A DNA stretch of 64,000 bases from Poa pratensis (GCA_947311845.1 CAMZMU010000035.1:2874532-2938531); one strand, 5' to 3'. Positions 11,207-21,563 are shown, counted from the first letter of the stretch. Notes: generated by a model not told the origin, from the sequence alone. Translations and numbers: made by a program.

Positions 11207-11705
11207 ATGAGGTCTGCTCCTATGCTACTCCTAGCTCTCGCATGTCTTGTAATGGCATCAGGTACCATTTAATTTGTTTCTACCACTACTTCATATACCC
11301 AATCAACGGTACATATATACTCATGGTATGTGTTTGTTCTTCGTGATGATATCTTTTGAGATGTACAAGCAATAAAAGAATGTAGGCCATACTACTCCCT
11401 CCGTATCAAAATATAAGACTTTCTAACTATTCCACACACATGTATCTAGACATGTTTTAGTGCAAGGTTCATATGAATCTTGCACTAGAACATGTCTAGA
11501 TACATGTGTGTGTGGAATAGCTAAAAAGTCTTATAATTTCATACGGAGGGAGTATGTCCGAAGGTCAGATGTGTGCTCAGCCGGAACATGCCAGAACAAC
11601 TGCCGCCAAAAGTCCAACACAGACTGCCCTTCAAGCAACGGGTGCACATGGAGTGCCATTTGTGCTGGAAAAAAGTGCGCTTGCAGGTTGTGCATAGATG
11701 TGTAG
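11207..11705 (+). CDS. Secreted cysteine-rich peptide, two exons
   Basis: Exon 1 (11207-11261) encodes MRSAPMLLLALACLVMAS, a clean signal peptide, and ends in a CAG|GTACC donor. Exon 2 (11569-11705) follows an AAGGTCAG acceptor. The splice is phase 1 and opens a continuous frame to TAG at 11703-11705. The product is 63 residues with a mature part of about 45 residues. Its nine cysteines are spaced C-x4-C-x3-C-x7-C-x5-C-x5-C-x4-C-x1-C-x2-C. This is the layout of a small secreted defence or signalling peptide, but I do not recognise the family. A signal-peptide exon followed by a Cys-rich exon is common in plant defensin-like genes. The intron (11262-11568) contains a Stowaway MITE that ends 15 bases before the acceptor AG. 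A possible poly(A) signal AAATAA lies near 11727. An intact TATA box, start, splice sites and frame suggest a functional gene. Confidence 0.75.
11395..11552. mobile_element. Stowaway MITE in the peptide gene intron
   Basis: The ends CTCCCTCCGTATCAAAATAT and inverted complement are flanked by TA at 11393-11394 and 11553-11554. The whole 158 bp forms a near-perfect hairpin (centre at TTCATATGAA near 11468), so it is young or well preserved. Confidence 0.9.
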
Positions 11706-12784
11706 ATCCTGCCTCTCTCTCTAAAATAATAGCAGTGCCTTGATGTAGAGCACAGCGGCATGATGTTGGAAAGTGTTACATAACATATATTTAGACTGTT
11801 CTCATCCAAATCAAACTCAAGTATGCCATCAACAATAGACATCCAGTAAAGGCGATGACCAACCAGGACCACATGTTTATGAGAAACCCGAAATTTAGCT
11901 TGTGTTAAGATGATATTGCCCCATAGGCCAGTCTCCAAGGAGTAAACACATGTGAGTGGTCGATAATCGGGTTTGTGCAAGGTGGTCACCAAGACCACCT
12001 TGAAGGGGCTGGAGTGGCAGTTGCCGTGCACATGGTCACCGGCAGCAGCAGCGCAGAGTACCGCCCTTTCGAGGACGCCGTTCCTGAGCTCCGGCGGAAT
12101 GGCCAAGCGGCGCTGCACCCGGGTGATGAGGTCGCGCACAACGACCTCTTTCTGGTTGTCTTTGAGGAGGACGAGACCGTGGCAGCAATCGAGCAGATCA
12201 CAGCCTCCAAGGTCGAAGTGATGAGGAGGAATGCGGTCAGGAGGGTCCATGACTGAGGTGAGTACGATCCCCTGGTAGCTGCGGTGAAAGTAACCGAGAA
12301 GAGGCGGCTTCCAGTGGTGTGCACAGAATTGGCGTTGGAACTTGGGGTCGGTGACGAGCCCTATCCAGAGCTTGCAGACGACGGAGGCGCGCGGGAGAGA
12401 GGACGGCAGCGGCGGGAGGCGGAGGAGGATCTCCCGGAGGAGATCATCGTCTTCAAGCGGGTAGGCATTTGCCGCCGTGGGCGAAGTGCCGGTGCGACGG
12501 CGACGGACGTGGCGGGCCACTACGGCGTCGGCGCCCTCCTTGCTCGAGTGGACTTCGGGATGAAGGCGCGAGCTGCGGCGGTGAGCCACTCCAGCTCCCT
12601 CCTCATTCTCCTGGATCTCGGGATGGAGGCACGGGCTACGGCGCAGCCGAGCCATTCCGGCGCCCTCGTCGCTGGCGTGGATTTGGGGATGGAGCCGCGG
12701 GCTGCGGCGGGGCGGCATTCCGGCGGCCCTCCGTGGAGCAGATGCGACGCGAAAACTTTGAAGACCTAGAGGCCACGGGAGCAA
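11531..12784 (-). CDS. F-box protein, 3'-truncated
   Basis: A 417-codon open frame. Residues about 22-90 hold three imperfect repeats of about 22 residues built on RRSPRLHP...EGAG. The F-box follows at about residues 108-160 (YPLEDDDLLREILLRLPP, then SVVCKLWIGLV), with LGYFHR and a beta-rich kelch/FBA-like body as in grass F-box proteins of the DUF1618/FBX type. F-box proteins recruit substrates to SCF ubiquitin ligases through Skp1. Family-like sequence appears to stop at about residue 329 (near 11798). The remaining codons lie antisense to exon 2 of the cysteine-rich peptide gene and part of its MITE, so they are probably read-through rather than conserved protein. The start could also be a methionine near residue 23. 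The gene is probably truncated and may be a pseudogene. Confidence 0.65.
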   Translation of the reverse strand: MLPWPLGLQSFRVASAPRRAAGMPPRRSPRLHPQIHASDEGAGMARLRRSPCLHPEIQENEEGAGVAHRRSSRLHPEVHSSKEGADAVVARHVRRRRTGTSPTAANAYPLEDDDLLREILLRLPPLPSSLPRASVVCKLWIGLVTDPKFQRQFCAHHWKPPLLGYFHRSYQGIVLTSVMDPPDRIPPHHFDLGGCDLLDCCHGLVLLKDNQKEVVVRDLITRVQRRLAIPPELRNGVLERAVLCAAAAGDHVHGNCHSSPFKVVLVTTLHKPDYRPLTCVYSLETGLWGNIILTQAKFRVSHKHVVLVGHRLYWMSIVDGILEFDLDENSLNICYVTLSNIMPLCSTSRHCYYFRERGRIYTSMHNLQAHFFPAQMALHVHPLLEGQSVLDFWRQLFWHVPAEHTSDLRTYSLRMKL

Positions 12785-13708
12785 GCAGAGTGAGAGTAGT
12801 TTTTTCTGCTCTGTAAATCTCTCGATTCCTTTTCACAGCGTAGCGTAGTGTTCTGGCAATTTCTTTTAACACGGGATGAAAAAAAAAGGCCCTCATCAAG
12901 TAGAAAAACTATATGGAAAAAACAAGAAATATTACCAGTGAAACAGCAAATAGAAAATTTTGAATGCTTACAAACAATATACATTATTTTTTCAAGAAAA
13001 AATATGGCTATCTGTGACTTGTACGAAAATAAGAAAAGAAAAACTACGGTAGTATCAGTTGCACAACTTGAACTGCAAACATAGCCATTCTCGAATTACA
13101 TTGCTAAAAGAAAATAAGCTTTTGTAATCTGCAAGAAAACACTATAGAACTGAAAGGGTGTTAATAAGCATAAACACTATAGATTCTGCCGCTTGTGTAA
13201 GCTGGATTGCTGTTTTCACTTGCTGTAGAGATAGCATGAACATTGCAGTCTTCTCGTGCTTCTACTCAAATGGGGCAAAGGCATGGTCTCAGAGATACAC
13301 ACTAGTCTTCTTTAGCTGCGTGACAGTGTCTAACCTTCTGCTATATTTTGTACTGTCAGGTAAAAAAAAAGGTCGTTCATCCTATTAAGCCACGACCGTC
13401 TCGACAGTTGCATGGCCTGAAGAAGAGTCTCCAGGTAGCAGTCAGATCCAGTTGAGAAATTCAGAGGTTCCAGCTGGGAATGGTACTCTGCTATTCGTGT
13501 TCTTGCGATCTGCAGTAAATGACTGCGAAAATGACAGCAGTCACGACCATAGTTAATCTTAGCGTAAACCTCTAAAACTGGTTCAGTCGTTCCGACAGGC
13601 AAAGATTATATAGCACGATGGATCAAGGAACAGATGCAGATTGGATGCAGATTACATAGCATGTTCAGCATGCTGCTTCGTAGTAGTAGTAAATAATAAT
13701 GTATTATA
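12785..13708. other. Intergenic
   Basis: No gene is recognised. It contains short A-rich tracts and two small open frames (13158-13388 plus, 13330-13602 minus) without known motifs. Confidence 0.45.
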
Positions 13709-13991
13709 GACCTGAACCTCGTCTTTTACAACTGCACGACGGTGGCACTTCGGGACCGGGCACTGGTGGCGATGAAATGCACTAGCGAAAGCAACACGTT
13801 TGTTCGAGTCGGAGGGCGTTACGATGGTTCTGAAAACTTCGAGGGCTACTATTTGAAGGGGTGCATCTCCACATTCATGCCGGTGCTCGAGATCTCTGGC
13901 AAGGTAAACGCGAGCGACTATGAGCACCTCATCGACCATGGCATCCTCTTGACATGGGAGAGCCCTCCTCCTACGCCTCCTCTTGGTAGTG
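13709..13991 (+). pseudogene. LRK10-like/WAK-type receptor ectodomain exon, 3' part only (copy 1)
   Basis: An open frame from DLNLVFYNCT through VRVGGRYDGSENFEGYYLKG to ANASDYEHLIDHGILLTWE matches the C-terminal half of the receptor ectodomain (WAK_assoc type) seen in the other copies downstream. It ends at a G|GTAAGC donor (13992), phase 1, the same as the other copies. The N-terminal GUB_WAK_bind part and signal peptide are missing. What lies upstream is unrelated AT-rich DNA, and no kinase exon follows before the next copy. The frame has no stop, so it could be an orphan exon or a 5'-deleted gene fragment. Confidence 0.75.
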
Positions 13992-14803
13992 GTAAGCTCA
14001 CTCATCGAATTGTTCAATTAAATTTCTTTTCCATCAAACTTATTTATGGATTGGAAGAGCATCTTCAATTTGACCACATGTTTAAGCCATTTCTTAGCTT
14101 TATGAAAAAATACATATTCTTTCTCTCCTCTTGATCCCATATTTTTTGTTTGAAATGCTGAAGTAATATGACTAATCTAGCTTAACCACAACTAATTACG
14201 GCCACTTGTGTTTGCATTACTTTGATAATTAATTTATCTTGTAAATAAACTTGAAATGCTAAGGAAAATGTTGAAATAATTTATGTTAACAATTTCTTTA
14301 TGGAGGCAGAGGTACATACTGCGGTGCTGCGAACAAAGCAGACTCTGCCTCAATATCATCACGAATTAAGTGCTACATAAGTACATAACAACCAGCACAT
14401 CAACAAGTTTCAGAAGTCAAGTTCACCAAAAATAACCATCAAAACACACCGCATGCAAATAGACTAGTAGTTTCTTTACGTTTGACAACAAAAATGTGTG
14501 TGTGCCATTGCTAGCCCTTACCTCTGTCATCACTAGATGGTTATGTGGTCGCGTCATACAAAAGTCACGTAGTGTCTTCTTTTTAGGTTAACAGGGAGCA
14601 CCTCCCTGTTTCCACTTCATTGAAACGAAACGAATTGTTACAGTGAATGCGCATGAGCCTGACAAACCAAAACATTGCCTAAACCAAGTTCATGGGAAAC
14701 ATTGATAGGTACAACAGAGTATTTTAAACTTCAGCCCCTATTCAATGAGTGAGTTCTCATTTATTGGTGGAGACTGGTCCACTGGGTTCTGCCGAATTAT
14801 ATA
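13992..14803. other. Intron-like and downstream DNA; part duplicated at 26775-27310
   Basis: No coding sequence is seen. 14395-14800 reappears at 26775-27310 in direct orientation (shared CAACAAGTTTCAGAAG, AGTGTCTTCTTTTTAG, CTCCACTTCATTGAAACG and TTGTTACAGTGAATGC). This shows that the receptor array grew by duplication of units that include this downstream DNA. Confidence 0.7.
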
Positions 14804-14936
14804 TTCCCTCCGTCTCAAAATAACTGTGTTAGATTTGTCAAAAAGTGGATGTATCTAGACATGAAACAAGTATAGATACATTCATTTTTCGACAACTTTG
14901 AGACACTTATTTTGGGACGGAGGGAGTATGTCATTC
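14804..14936. mobile_element. Stowaway MITE
   Basis: The ends TTCCCTCCGTCTCAAAATAA and inverted complement TTATTTTGGGACGGAGGGAG are flanked by TA (14802-14803, 14937-14938). Length is 133 bp. It is absent from the duplicated block near 27280. Confidence 0.88.
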
Positions 14937-15567
14937 TTCAAAAATCATTCCCTAATATCAGTCAACAATTGGTGGCGACGAGGGACGGCAGTGGGGATGG
15001 CAGCAGTGCCCGAGCTCCTCCGGTGGCACGGCGGCCGTCGCTGGTCCGCTCGACCCCATAGCTAGCCGAAATTTATGCTCGAAATAGGATGAAATGGACA
15101 TGTCCGCAGCACCCTGTCCGTTTGGGATATGTCCTTGGGCCGTGTACTCTTCCCACGCGGAGACGAACGGACAGCCCCTTCTGTTTGGCGAGCCCCGTTG
15201 AAGATGGCCTAAGGGCTGATTGGGCTGTATTGTAGTCCCTGAACTTTCGGCCTAGTCACCAAGCGTTCGTCCCAGGCTTCCAGTCACGTCACGGAGGTAT
15301 ACCCGTCAATGGTATTAGCTGCGAAAATTTACAGGTCAAGAATTCGTCGACGATTACGCTTGCCCAAAATTTCCAGTCCACCCTCCGATTTAGCGTTCGT
15401 ACTGCACGCTAGGCCTGCAGCAACCACGCACGGCATTCTCGATCTCCTACGTCCAGTCTATATATCTCCTACAGGCCATATACAGCCCATGCATGATCAT
15501 CAATCGAAAGAACAAAACCATTTCTTGGTTATTGCGTTCTTTCCAAATACTATCATTCTCCCCATCG
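14937..15567. other. Upstream region of receptor copy 2
   Basis: GC-rich around 14990-15060, with no gene recognised. The last 200 bases directly precede the signal-peptide ATG at 15568. No clear TATA box stands out; TATATAT at about 15458 is a candidate. Confidence 0.4.
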
Positions 15568-16559
15568 ATGGTATTTCGGAGCTGCTTGTTACTTTTACTA
15601 GTCTTTCTCGGCGGTTGGCGGCTGCCGCCGATGCTCGTCGCAGCTCAGGATGAGGAGCTGCAAGGGAAAGGCGGCTGCACGGGGTCGGCCAACAACACTT
15701 GCGGCAACCTCACCATCTCCGACCCGTTTTGGCTCATGGACTTGAAAACGGGAAGATCATGCGGCTCCCTTGACTTCGAGCTCACCTGCATCAACAACAC
15801 CCCGGTTCACTACGGGAGAGCTGATCTTTGCCGTGTGCCCAATACACACGGCAAAGCCTGAAAAACACACGGTGAAGGCTTTACCGTGTGCCACACAGAC
15901 TCTTTGCCGTGTGTCGATTATCGGGCACACGGCAAAGACTGAAGGTGGGCCCCACCACCACTTGACGTCGTAGACGGACGGCGACAGCGCTCTCCTGACA
16001 AGTGGGCCCCGCATTTTGCACACGGCAAAGACACTTACCTTTACCGTGTGCAACCACACGGCAAAGAGGAACGACATCATCAAAAAAAATCCCCGTCCCA
16101 CGGGACGGGATGGCCGTGGTCGCTGGGGTCCACCTCGCCGCCGACGCGAGCAGAATGACGTCGGGGCTGGCACCGCCGCCAACGCGAGCTGAATGACGTC
16201 GGGGCGACAGAGCAGGCCGACGAGGAGCTGCACGAAGGCGTCGACGGGGAAGCTGGCGAGCTTGGTGGAGGCGGTCGAGGAGGAGGCGGCGCCGCGGCGG
16301 AGCCCGGGAGGAGGTCGTCCAGGCCGGCGCCGAGCCAGTGGAGCAGGCCCTCGAGCGCCGTGCTGGCGGAGGAGAAGCAGGACGGCTAGGGCGTCGGGAG
16401 GGCGGCGTATTCGTCGTCGGAGACGTCGTGGTGGTGGGGGACGGACGGGGACGGGTCCGTCGCGGCGGCGGCGCCACGGCCGTCGCGGAGCTGCAAGAGA
16501 GAGGACGGATCGATCGATCCTCCCGTGTGCCAGATCGGCGTCCAAGTCGCGGCCGCCGC

Positions 16560-16720
16560 CGGGGACGTGCAAAGGCTTCGAACTCGCCGAGGTCGACGAA
16601 GCCGTCGCGGTCGGGTCGAGCTCCTCCATCATGGCCCCTACCTCGCGGCCATGGGTGGTCGCCGCGGCGGCGCATGAGCATGACACCGGCGGGAAAGGAG
16701 GCCGCGTGGACGGGCACGCC
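16560..16720 (-). pseudogene. Captured calmodulin-like (EF-hand) gene fragment in the CACTA element
   Basis: On the minus strand one frame reads MMEELDP and, after a one-base shift, another reads DRDGFVDLGEFEAFARP. Together they make one EF-hand: an entering helix, a D-x-D-G-x-V-D-L-x-E Ca2+ loop and an exit helix, as in grass CML proteins. The surrounding GC-rich minus-strand frames (to about 16110) contain no second EF-hand that I can see. It is probably a host gene piece carried by the element and now frameshifted. Confidence 0.6.
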
Positions 16721-17091
16721 ACACGACACCATCCTACGGCCCTCCGCCCGCTGCCTGCGCCGGCGGCGCGGAGAGAATTGCAGAGAAGCTGCGCCCGCGG
16801 CGCGACGCACGCGGGAGAAGCTAGCTCCGTAGCGCGCTAGTGCTTTGATCTGATTTGGAGAGAGAATATGCTTTATTTTTTTAGAGAATGGTTCGTACGG
16901 GTGGGACGAAGGGTGTGGATCGTGTGCTTTCCTTGGATGGTGCAGGATACTCAAAATTTTCATCCAACGGTTGAGTGCGTGATCCGCGTGAACTTCTCCG
17001 GACCAATCAGCACTCACAGATTCTTTGCCATGTGTCGACACACGGCAAAGATTTTTTTGATTTTTCTTTTCTTATTTTTTTTGATTATGTA

Positions 17092-18990
17092 GCACTTTTT
17101 GTGAAGCATTCTTTTGAAAATTTGGTCCAAACTTAAGTTTATTATTTTCGCTATCAACTAATACACATAAGATGGCTCCATGCCAAAGGATTTCATTTTT
17201 TGAGTAATTTGTCACTTTATTTGATTTTTTTGAAAAAAGGGTCAAAATGGCCACCATGACTATTCATTGAAAGGGGTCAAATTTTTCAAAACCATCGACG
17301 GTTCTATGATATAATCACTACTTGTGTAGCTTAAAATGATTTTTGAAAAAATTCAGAGCAAACTATTACACACTTGTAGTTCAAATTTGAATTACTTTCG
17401 GAAAATCGGCATAAAGTCATTTAAATAGGCGAAATTAGGTAGAAATCGAGAAATTGCTAATTTTTCTGGATTATCCATATAACATGGTCTACTTTGTGTG
17501 AAATCTAAATGGGTGGCATTTTGCACCATATTTTTTGTACTTGCTTAACAAAAAAAGTCATTTTCGGCACTTAGAAAATGGAAAATGATATTTATACAAA
17601 TAATTAGAAAAAACTCAGTTCGGCAACATTGTTGCCCATACCAAAACACACCTATGCGCCAAATATAGGGAGTTTATCACAAACTATGCCATGGAAATGG
17701 ATCTTGGTCGTTTGGCTTGAAACCATACATGTTTATAGACGATAGACCTTTTTGTGAAACATTCTTTTCAAAATTTGGTCAAAACTCAAGTTTATTATTT
17801 TTGCTATCAACTAATACACATAAAAGGGCTCCATGCCAAAGGATTTCATTTTTTGAGTAATTTGTCACTTTATTTGATTTTTTTGAAAAAAAAGTCAAAA
17901 TGGCCACCATGACTATTCATTGAAAGGGGTCAAATTTTTCAAAACCATCAACGGTTATATGATATAATCACTACTTGTGTAGCTTAAAATGATTTTTGAA
18001 AAAAATTCAGAGCAAACTATCACACACTTGTAGTTCAAATTTGAATTACTTTCGGAAAATCGGCATAAAGTCATTTAAATAGGAGAAATTAGGTAGAAAT
18101 CGAGAAAATTCCTAATGTTTCTAGATTATCCATATAATATGGTCTACTTTGTGTGAAATCTAAATGGGTGACATTTTGCACCATATTTTGTGTACTTGCT
18201 TCACAAAAAAGTCATTTTCGGCACTTAGAAAATGGAAAATGATATTTATACAAATAATTTGAAAAAACTCAGTTCGGCAACATTGTTGCCCATACCAAAA
18301 CACACCTATGTGCCAAATATGGGGCTTTATCACAAACTATGCCATGGAAATGGTCATATCTTGGTCGTTTGGCTTGAAACCTATACATGTTTATAGACGA
18401 TATACCTTTTTGTGAAGCATTCTTTTAAAAATTTGGTCAAAACTCAAGTTTATTATTTTTGCTATCAACTACTACACATAAAAGGGCTCCATGCCAAAGG
18501 ATTTCATTTTTTGAGTAATTTGTCTCTTTATTTGATTTTTTTGAAAAAAGGGTCAAAATGGCCACCATGACTATTCATTGAAAGGGGTCAAATTTTTCAA
18601 AACAATCGACGGTTCTATGATATAATCACTACTTGTGTAGCTTAAAATGATTTTTGAAAAAAATTCAGAGCAAACTATCACACACTTGTAGTTCAAATTT
18701 GAATTACTTTCGGAAAATCGGCATAAAGTCATTAAATAGGCGATATTAGGTAGAAATCAAGAAAATTCCTAATGTTTTTGGATTATTCATATAATATGGT
18801 CTACTTTGTGTGGAATCTAGATGAGTACCATTTTGCACTATATTTTGTGTATTTGCTTCATAAAAAATGTCACTTTTGACACTTAAAAAATAAAAAATAA
18901 TATTTTGAAAACTCTTTTTGGCAACATTGTTTGCCATACCAAGACACACCCATGTGTAAAATATGGACAATTTATCACAGACTATGCCAC
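17092..18990. repeat. About 660-bp tandem repeat (three copies) inside CACTA element 2
   Basis: The unit runs from TTTTTGTGAAGCATTCTTTT through CTATTCATTGAAAGGGGTCA, GATATAATCACTACTTGTG and GGAAAATCGGCATAAAGTCA to GCAACATTGTTGCCCATACC. Copies start at about 17093, 17750 and 18411, with the third diverged at its end. Related but more diverged sequence fills the element at 27672-29894. Confidence 0.9.
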
Positions 18991-19856
18991 GGAAATAGTC
19001 ATACCGTTGTTACAAATAGATAAACTAAAGTTGAAAAAAAAATTGGTCTTTGCCGTGTGTTGGCACAATTTTTTTAATTTTGGTCAAAAAATATTCTTTG
19101 CCGTGTGCTAACACACGACAAAGATTTAATCTTTGCCGTGTGCAGACACACGGCAAAGAGCTGCCGTGACCGCGCCATCCACTCTTCCGTTTGGCTCCAT
19201 TTTCTTTGCCGTGTACCTATCTTTGCCGTGTGTTTTGCTTTGTCTTTGCCGTGTGTATTTCTTTGCCGTGTGTTTTTGCTTGTCTTTGCCGTGTGCCGAC
19301 ACACGGCAAAGATTTCTTTGCCATGTGCCCGACATCCAGCACACGGCAAAGAGTCAGGCACACGGCAAAGTCCAGCTCTCCGTAGTGGTTCTACCGAGCT
19401 CCATGCCCTCGAGCCCCGGATTCGTGATCATGAAGATCTCTTACGAGGAAAAGAGTATGCGTGTCGTCGATCTGGGCAAGCTGAGGCTGCTGCCAGCCTC
19501 CAACAGCTGCAACAAAACGATCTTGAACACCTCCGAGAAACTGCACAACCTGTTTAGGATCGACCCCGTCAACCTGAACCTGGCCATATAGAACTGCACC
19601 ACTGCGGTCGTGGCACGTCGGACACGGAGCTAGTGGGGACGATGATGAGGTGCGGTAACGAAAGCCGGGAGTTTCTCCGAATGAAAAGCAGTGACAGACT
19701 TCAAGATAAGCGTTGTAGAGGGTTGTGACGCTTCCGTGATCTTGCCGGTGTTGGCTGCTCCAAACGGCAAGGCCAATGCAAGCGACTAAGACCAGCTCAT
19801 CCGTGACGGCTTCATCTTGAGATGGGACTTGGAGAACCCTGATTCTCCATTTGCAC

Positions 19857-20569
19857 GTAAGTTCACCCATCGAAATCACCTTTTAACCAAGTTAATTTAT
19901 AGAAACGCATGTAGAAGTTTGGGTGATTAGACGTTCATGAAGAAGTGCAAGTGTGGATTGCTTTGCCTAGCAAGTTCGACAAAAAGTGGCTTCTTTTTGT
20001 TGTTGTTGAGAAAAGTGGCTTCTGCCTGTTCTCAACTCTGGTCCAGTCAGAGCCTAAAAATAGACCATCTGATATTCTAGTTTTTTTAAAAGAGTATATT
20101 AATACCGCGGAGATATAAAACAGCTCAATACCCTAATGGGCCGATATCCAGTTTTTGAAACTTTTGGCCTATTCACCTTGGGCTGGCCCGTAGTAGAAGT
20201 GCAGAAGGATTTCATTTTTGCTGCCACTTGATACTGTTAGCTGTTAGTTTGAATGGAGCTGACAAGAACAACTAGAAGCCGGGAGCCAAATGACCAGGCT
20301 ACGCATGCATCCTGGTCATGGTCATGGATTCGTCGGCTTGCCTGGCAACGGGTTGCCTGGGAAGTTTCCCAAGCCATGGCCGGCTCAACCTGTGGATCGA
20401 ATTCGTGGACGGCGATCGCTTGCCATGGTTTTACTGGTCAAACGTTTCGGCCATACTATTCCACTCGCTCGCTGCCCTCCCGTATATGATTTCAACCATT
20501 GCGTTCCCAAAGCAGACCACGATCGTCCCCTCCGTTGGTCACCGCAGCCTATACAAATCTTATTCTCCT
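19857..20569. other. Spacer between receptor copies 2 and 3, duplicated near 23430-24349
   Basis: No gene. 19946-20120 matches 23430-23583 and 20121-20460 matches 24030-24349 (TGTGGATTGCTTTGCCTAGC, CAGCTCAATACCCTAATGGG, GGAGCCAAATGACCAGGCTA). The partner is split by a 423-bp Mutator-like element. The last 100 bases are the 5' flank of receptor copy 3. Confidence 0.8.
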
Positions 20570-21232
20570 ATGGCTTCTGGCTGCTGGTTCTTGGTGTTCG
20601 TCTGGGTTTGGTGGCTTCCACTGATGCTCGTGCCAGCGGAGGGGCAGCAGCAAGGGGCAGGCTGCTCGGCCAAGACGTGCGGCAACCTCACCTTCTCCGA
20701 CCCGTTCTGGCTCACTGACCTGGAGACGTGAAGATCGTGTGGTTCCCATGACTTCGAGGTCGCTTGCTACAACAACGCTCCATTAATACGGGTTATGGGT
20801 TCTACGGCTTTGGGATCATCCATATCAACTACGAGGCACGTAGTCTGCTTGCGACTGATCAGGCCAGGCTGAACTTACTGCGGGCATCCAACAGCTGCGA
20901 GGTCGTCCCGTCGTGGAACACCTCCGCCAAACTCGGCCCCGCCTTCAGGATCGACCCCGGGAACCTGGACCTCGTCTTCTACAACTGCACGGATCCGGAG
21001 GCAGTAGGGGCGGCACGTCGGGACGTAGCGCTGGTGGAAACGAGAAAGAATTGCAGGAACCAGAGCGAGGTGTTTGTCCGCGCCTCAGGGAGTTACAACG
21101 AGACGAGCGACTACACCAGATACACTATCGAGGGCTGCGACGCTCTCGTGGTGCCGGTGCTGGGCTCGTCGTCCGGCGAGGCTAACGCGAGCGACTACAG
21201 AAAGCTCATCGGCGACGGCTTCCTCTTGATAG
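20570..21232 (+). pseudogene. LRK10-like/WAK-type ectodomain exon (copy 3), stop plus frameshift
   Basis: ATG 20570 starts a signal peptide (MASGCWFLVFVWVWWLPLML) followed by GUB_WAK_bind sequence with AKTCGNLTFSDPFWLTDLET. A TGA at 20729-20731 stands where other copies code Gly before RSCG. A frameshift follows near 20795-20805, after which the frame reads GFYGFGIIHINYEARSLL, NTSAKLGPAFRIDPGNLDLV, FYNCTDPEAVGAARRD and ANASDYRKLIGDGFLL. Homology ends abruptly at about 21232, before the donor site found in the other copies. It is a truncated pseudogene. Confidence 0.85.
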
Positions 21233-21563
21233 TGTATCTGACCTTTCGTCGTGGAATGTTATTTCATTCAGTTTCGCCTAGTGTTTTCATAAAAATACCA
21301 AGTGTGAACCTGCCTATGGTGTACCAATATTAGAATGTGATTAGACAACAAAAACATCTCTGTCGAGTCACCGTCACGACGCAAAAAAAAAAAGTCACGG
21401 GTCAAGATCAACTTGCGCGTCAACGGCAGTGCCATGCCCAGTAAACTAGGCATTTATTCGTCCAATGGGGTTGAATTCTTGGGCGGTGATCGCCGGCTGT
21501 TTCTCCGATTTTCCAGTCAGACATACTCTAGGGCTCTAGGCTCACTCGCTGTCCCCATAAACC
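21233..21563. other. Spacer and 5' flank of receptor copy 4
   Basis: No gene. From about 21470 to 21563 the sequence is the upstream region of copy 4, continued after the Mutator-like insertion at 22967. Confidence 0.5.

Larger units (their letters stand above)
15808..19387. mobile_element. CACTA element (CTTTGCCGTGTG subterminal type), inserted in a receptor exon
   Basis: It starts CACTACGGGAGAGCTGATCT and ends CAGCTCTCCGTAGTG, inverted partners of about 15 bp. The target duplication GTT is at 15805-15807 and 19388-19390. Direct and inverted copies of CTTTGCCGTGTG fill both subterminal regions (15827-16075 and 19047-19372). The interior consists of a GC-rich block (16090-16850) with a captured EF-hand fragment, then three copies of a roughly 660-bp AT-rich repeat. 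There is no transposase. The element is 3580 bp. Confidence 0.93.
15568..19856 (+). pseudogene. LRK10-like/WAK-type ectodomain exon split by a CACTA element (copy 2)
   Basis: The first part, 15568-15807, encodes a signal peptide (MVFRSCLLLLLVFLGGWRL) and the GUB_WAK_bind start with NNTCGNLTISDPFWL and RSCGSLDFELTC. The element 15808-19387 then interrupts it. The frame resumes at 19388 in the same phase, after the duplicated GTT, with VIMKISYEEKSMRVVDLGKL, NTSEKLHN and FRIDPVNLNL. It meets a TAG at 19589-19591 where the family has FYNCT. Further remnants (EGCDAS, a KANASD stretch followed by TAA, GFILRWDLENP) run to a C|GTAAGT donor at 19857. The remnant has one internal stop plus later damage besides the insertion, so the copy was probably already decaying or decayed after it. 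No kinase exon follows. Confidence 0.85.

Noticed and set aside
11460..11568. Start of the cysteine-rich peptide within the MITE (ATG 11460)
   Set aside because: The frame through the MITE gives no signal peptide; the spliced form from ATG 11207 does.
15757..17041. Minus-strand frames of 321 and 386 codons in the CACTA element
   Set aside because: They run through terminal repeats and low-complexity Arg/Pro stretches; only the EF-hand piece is meaningful.
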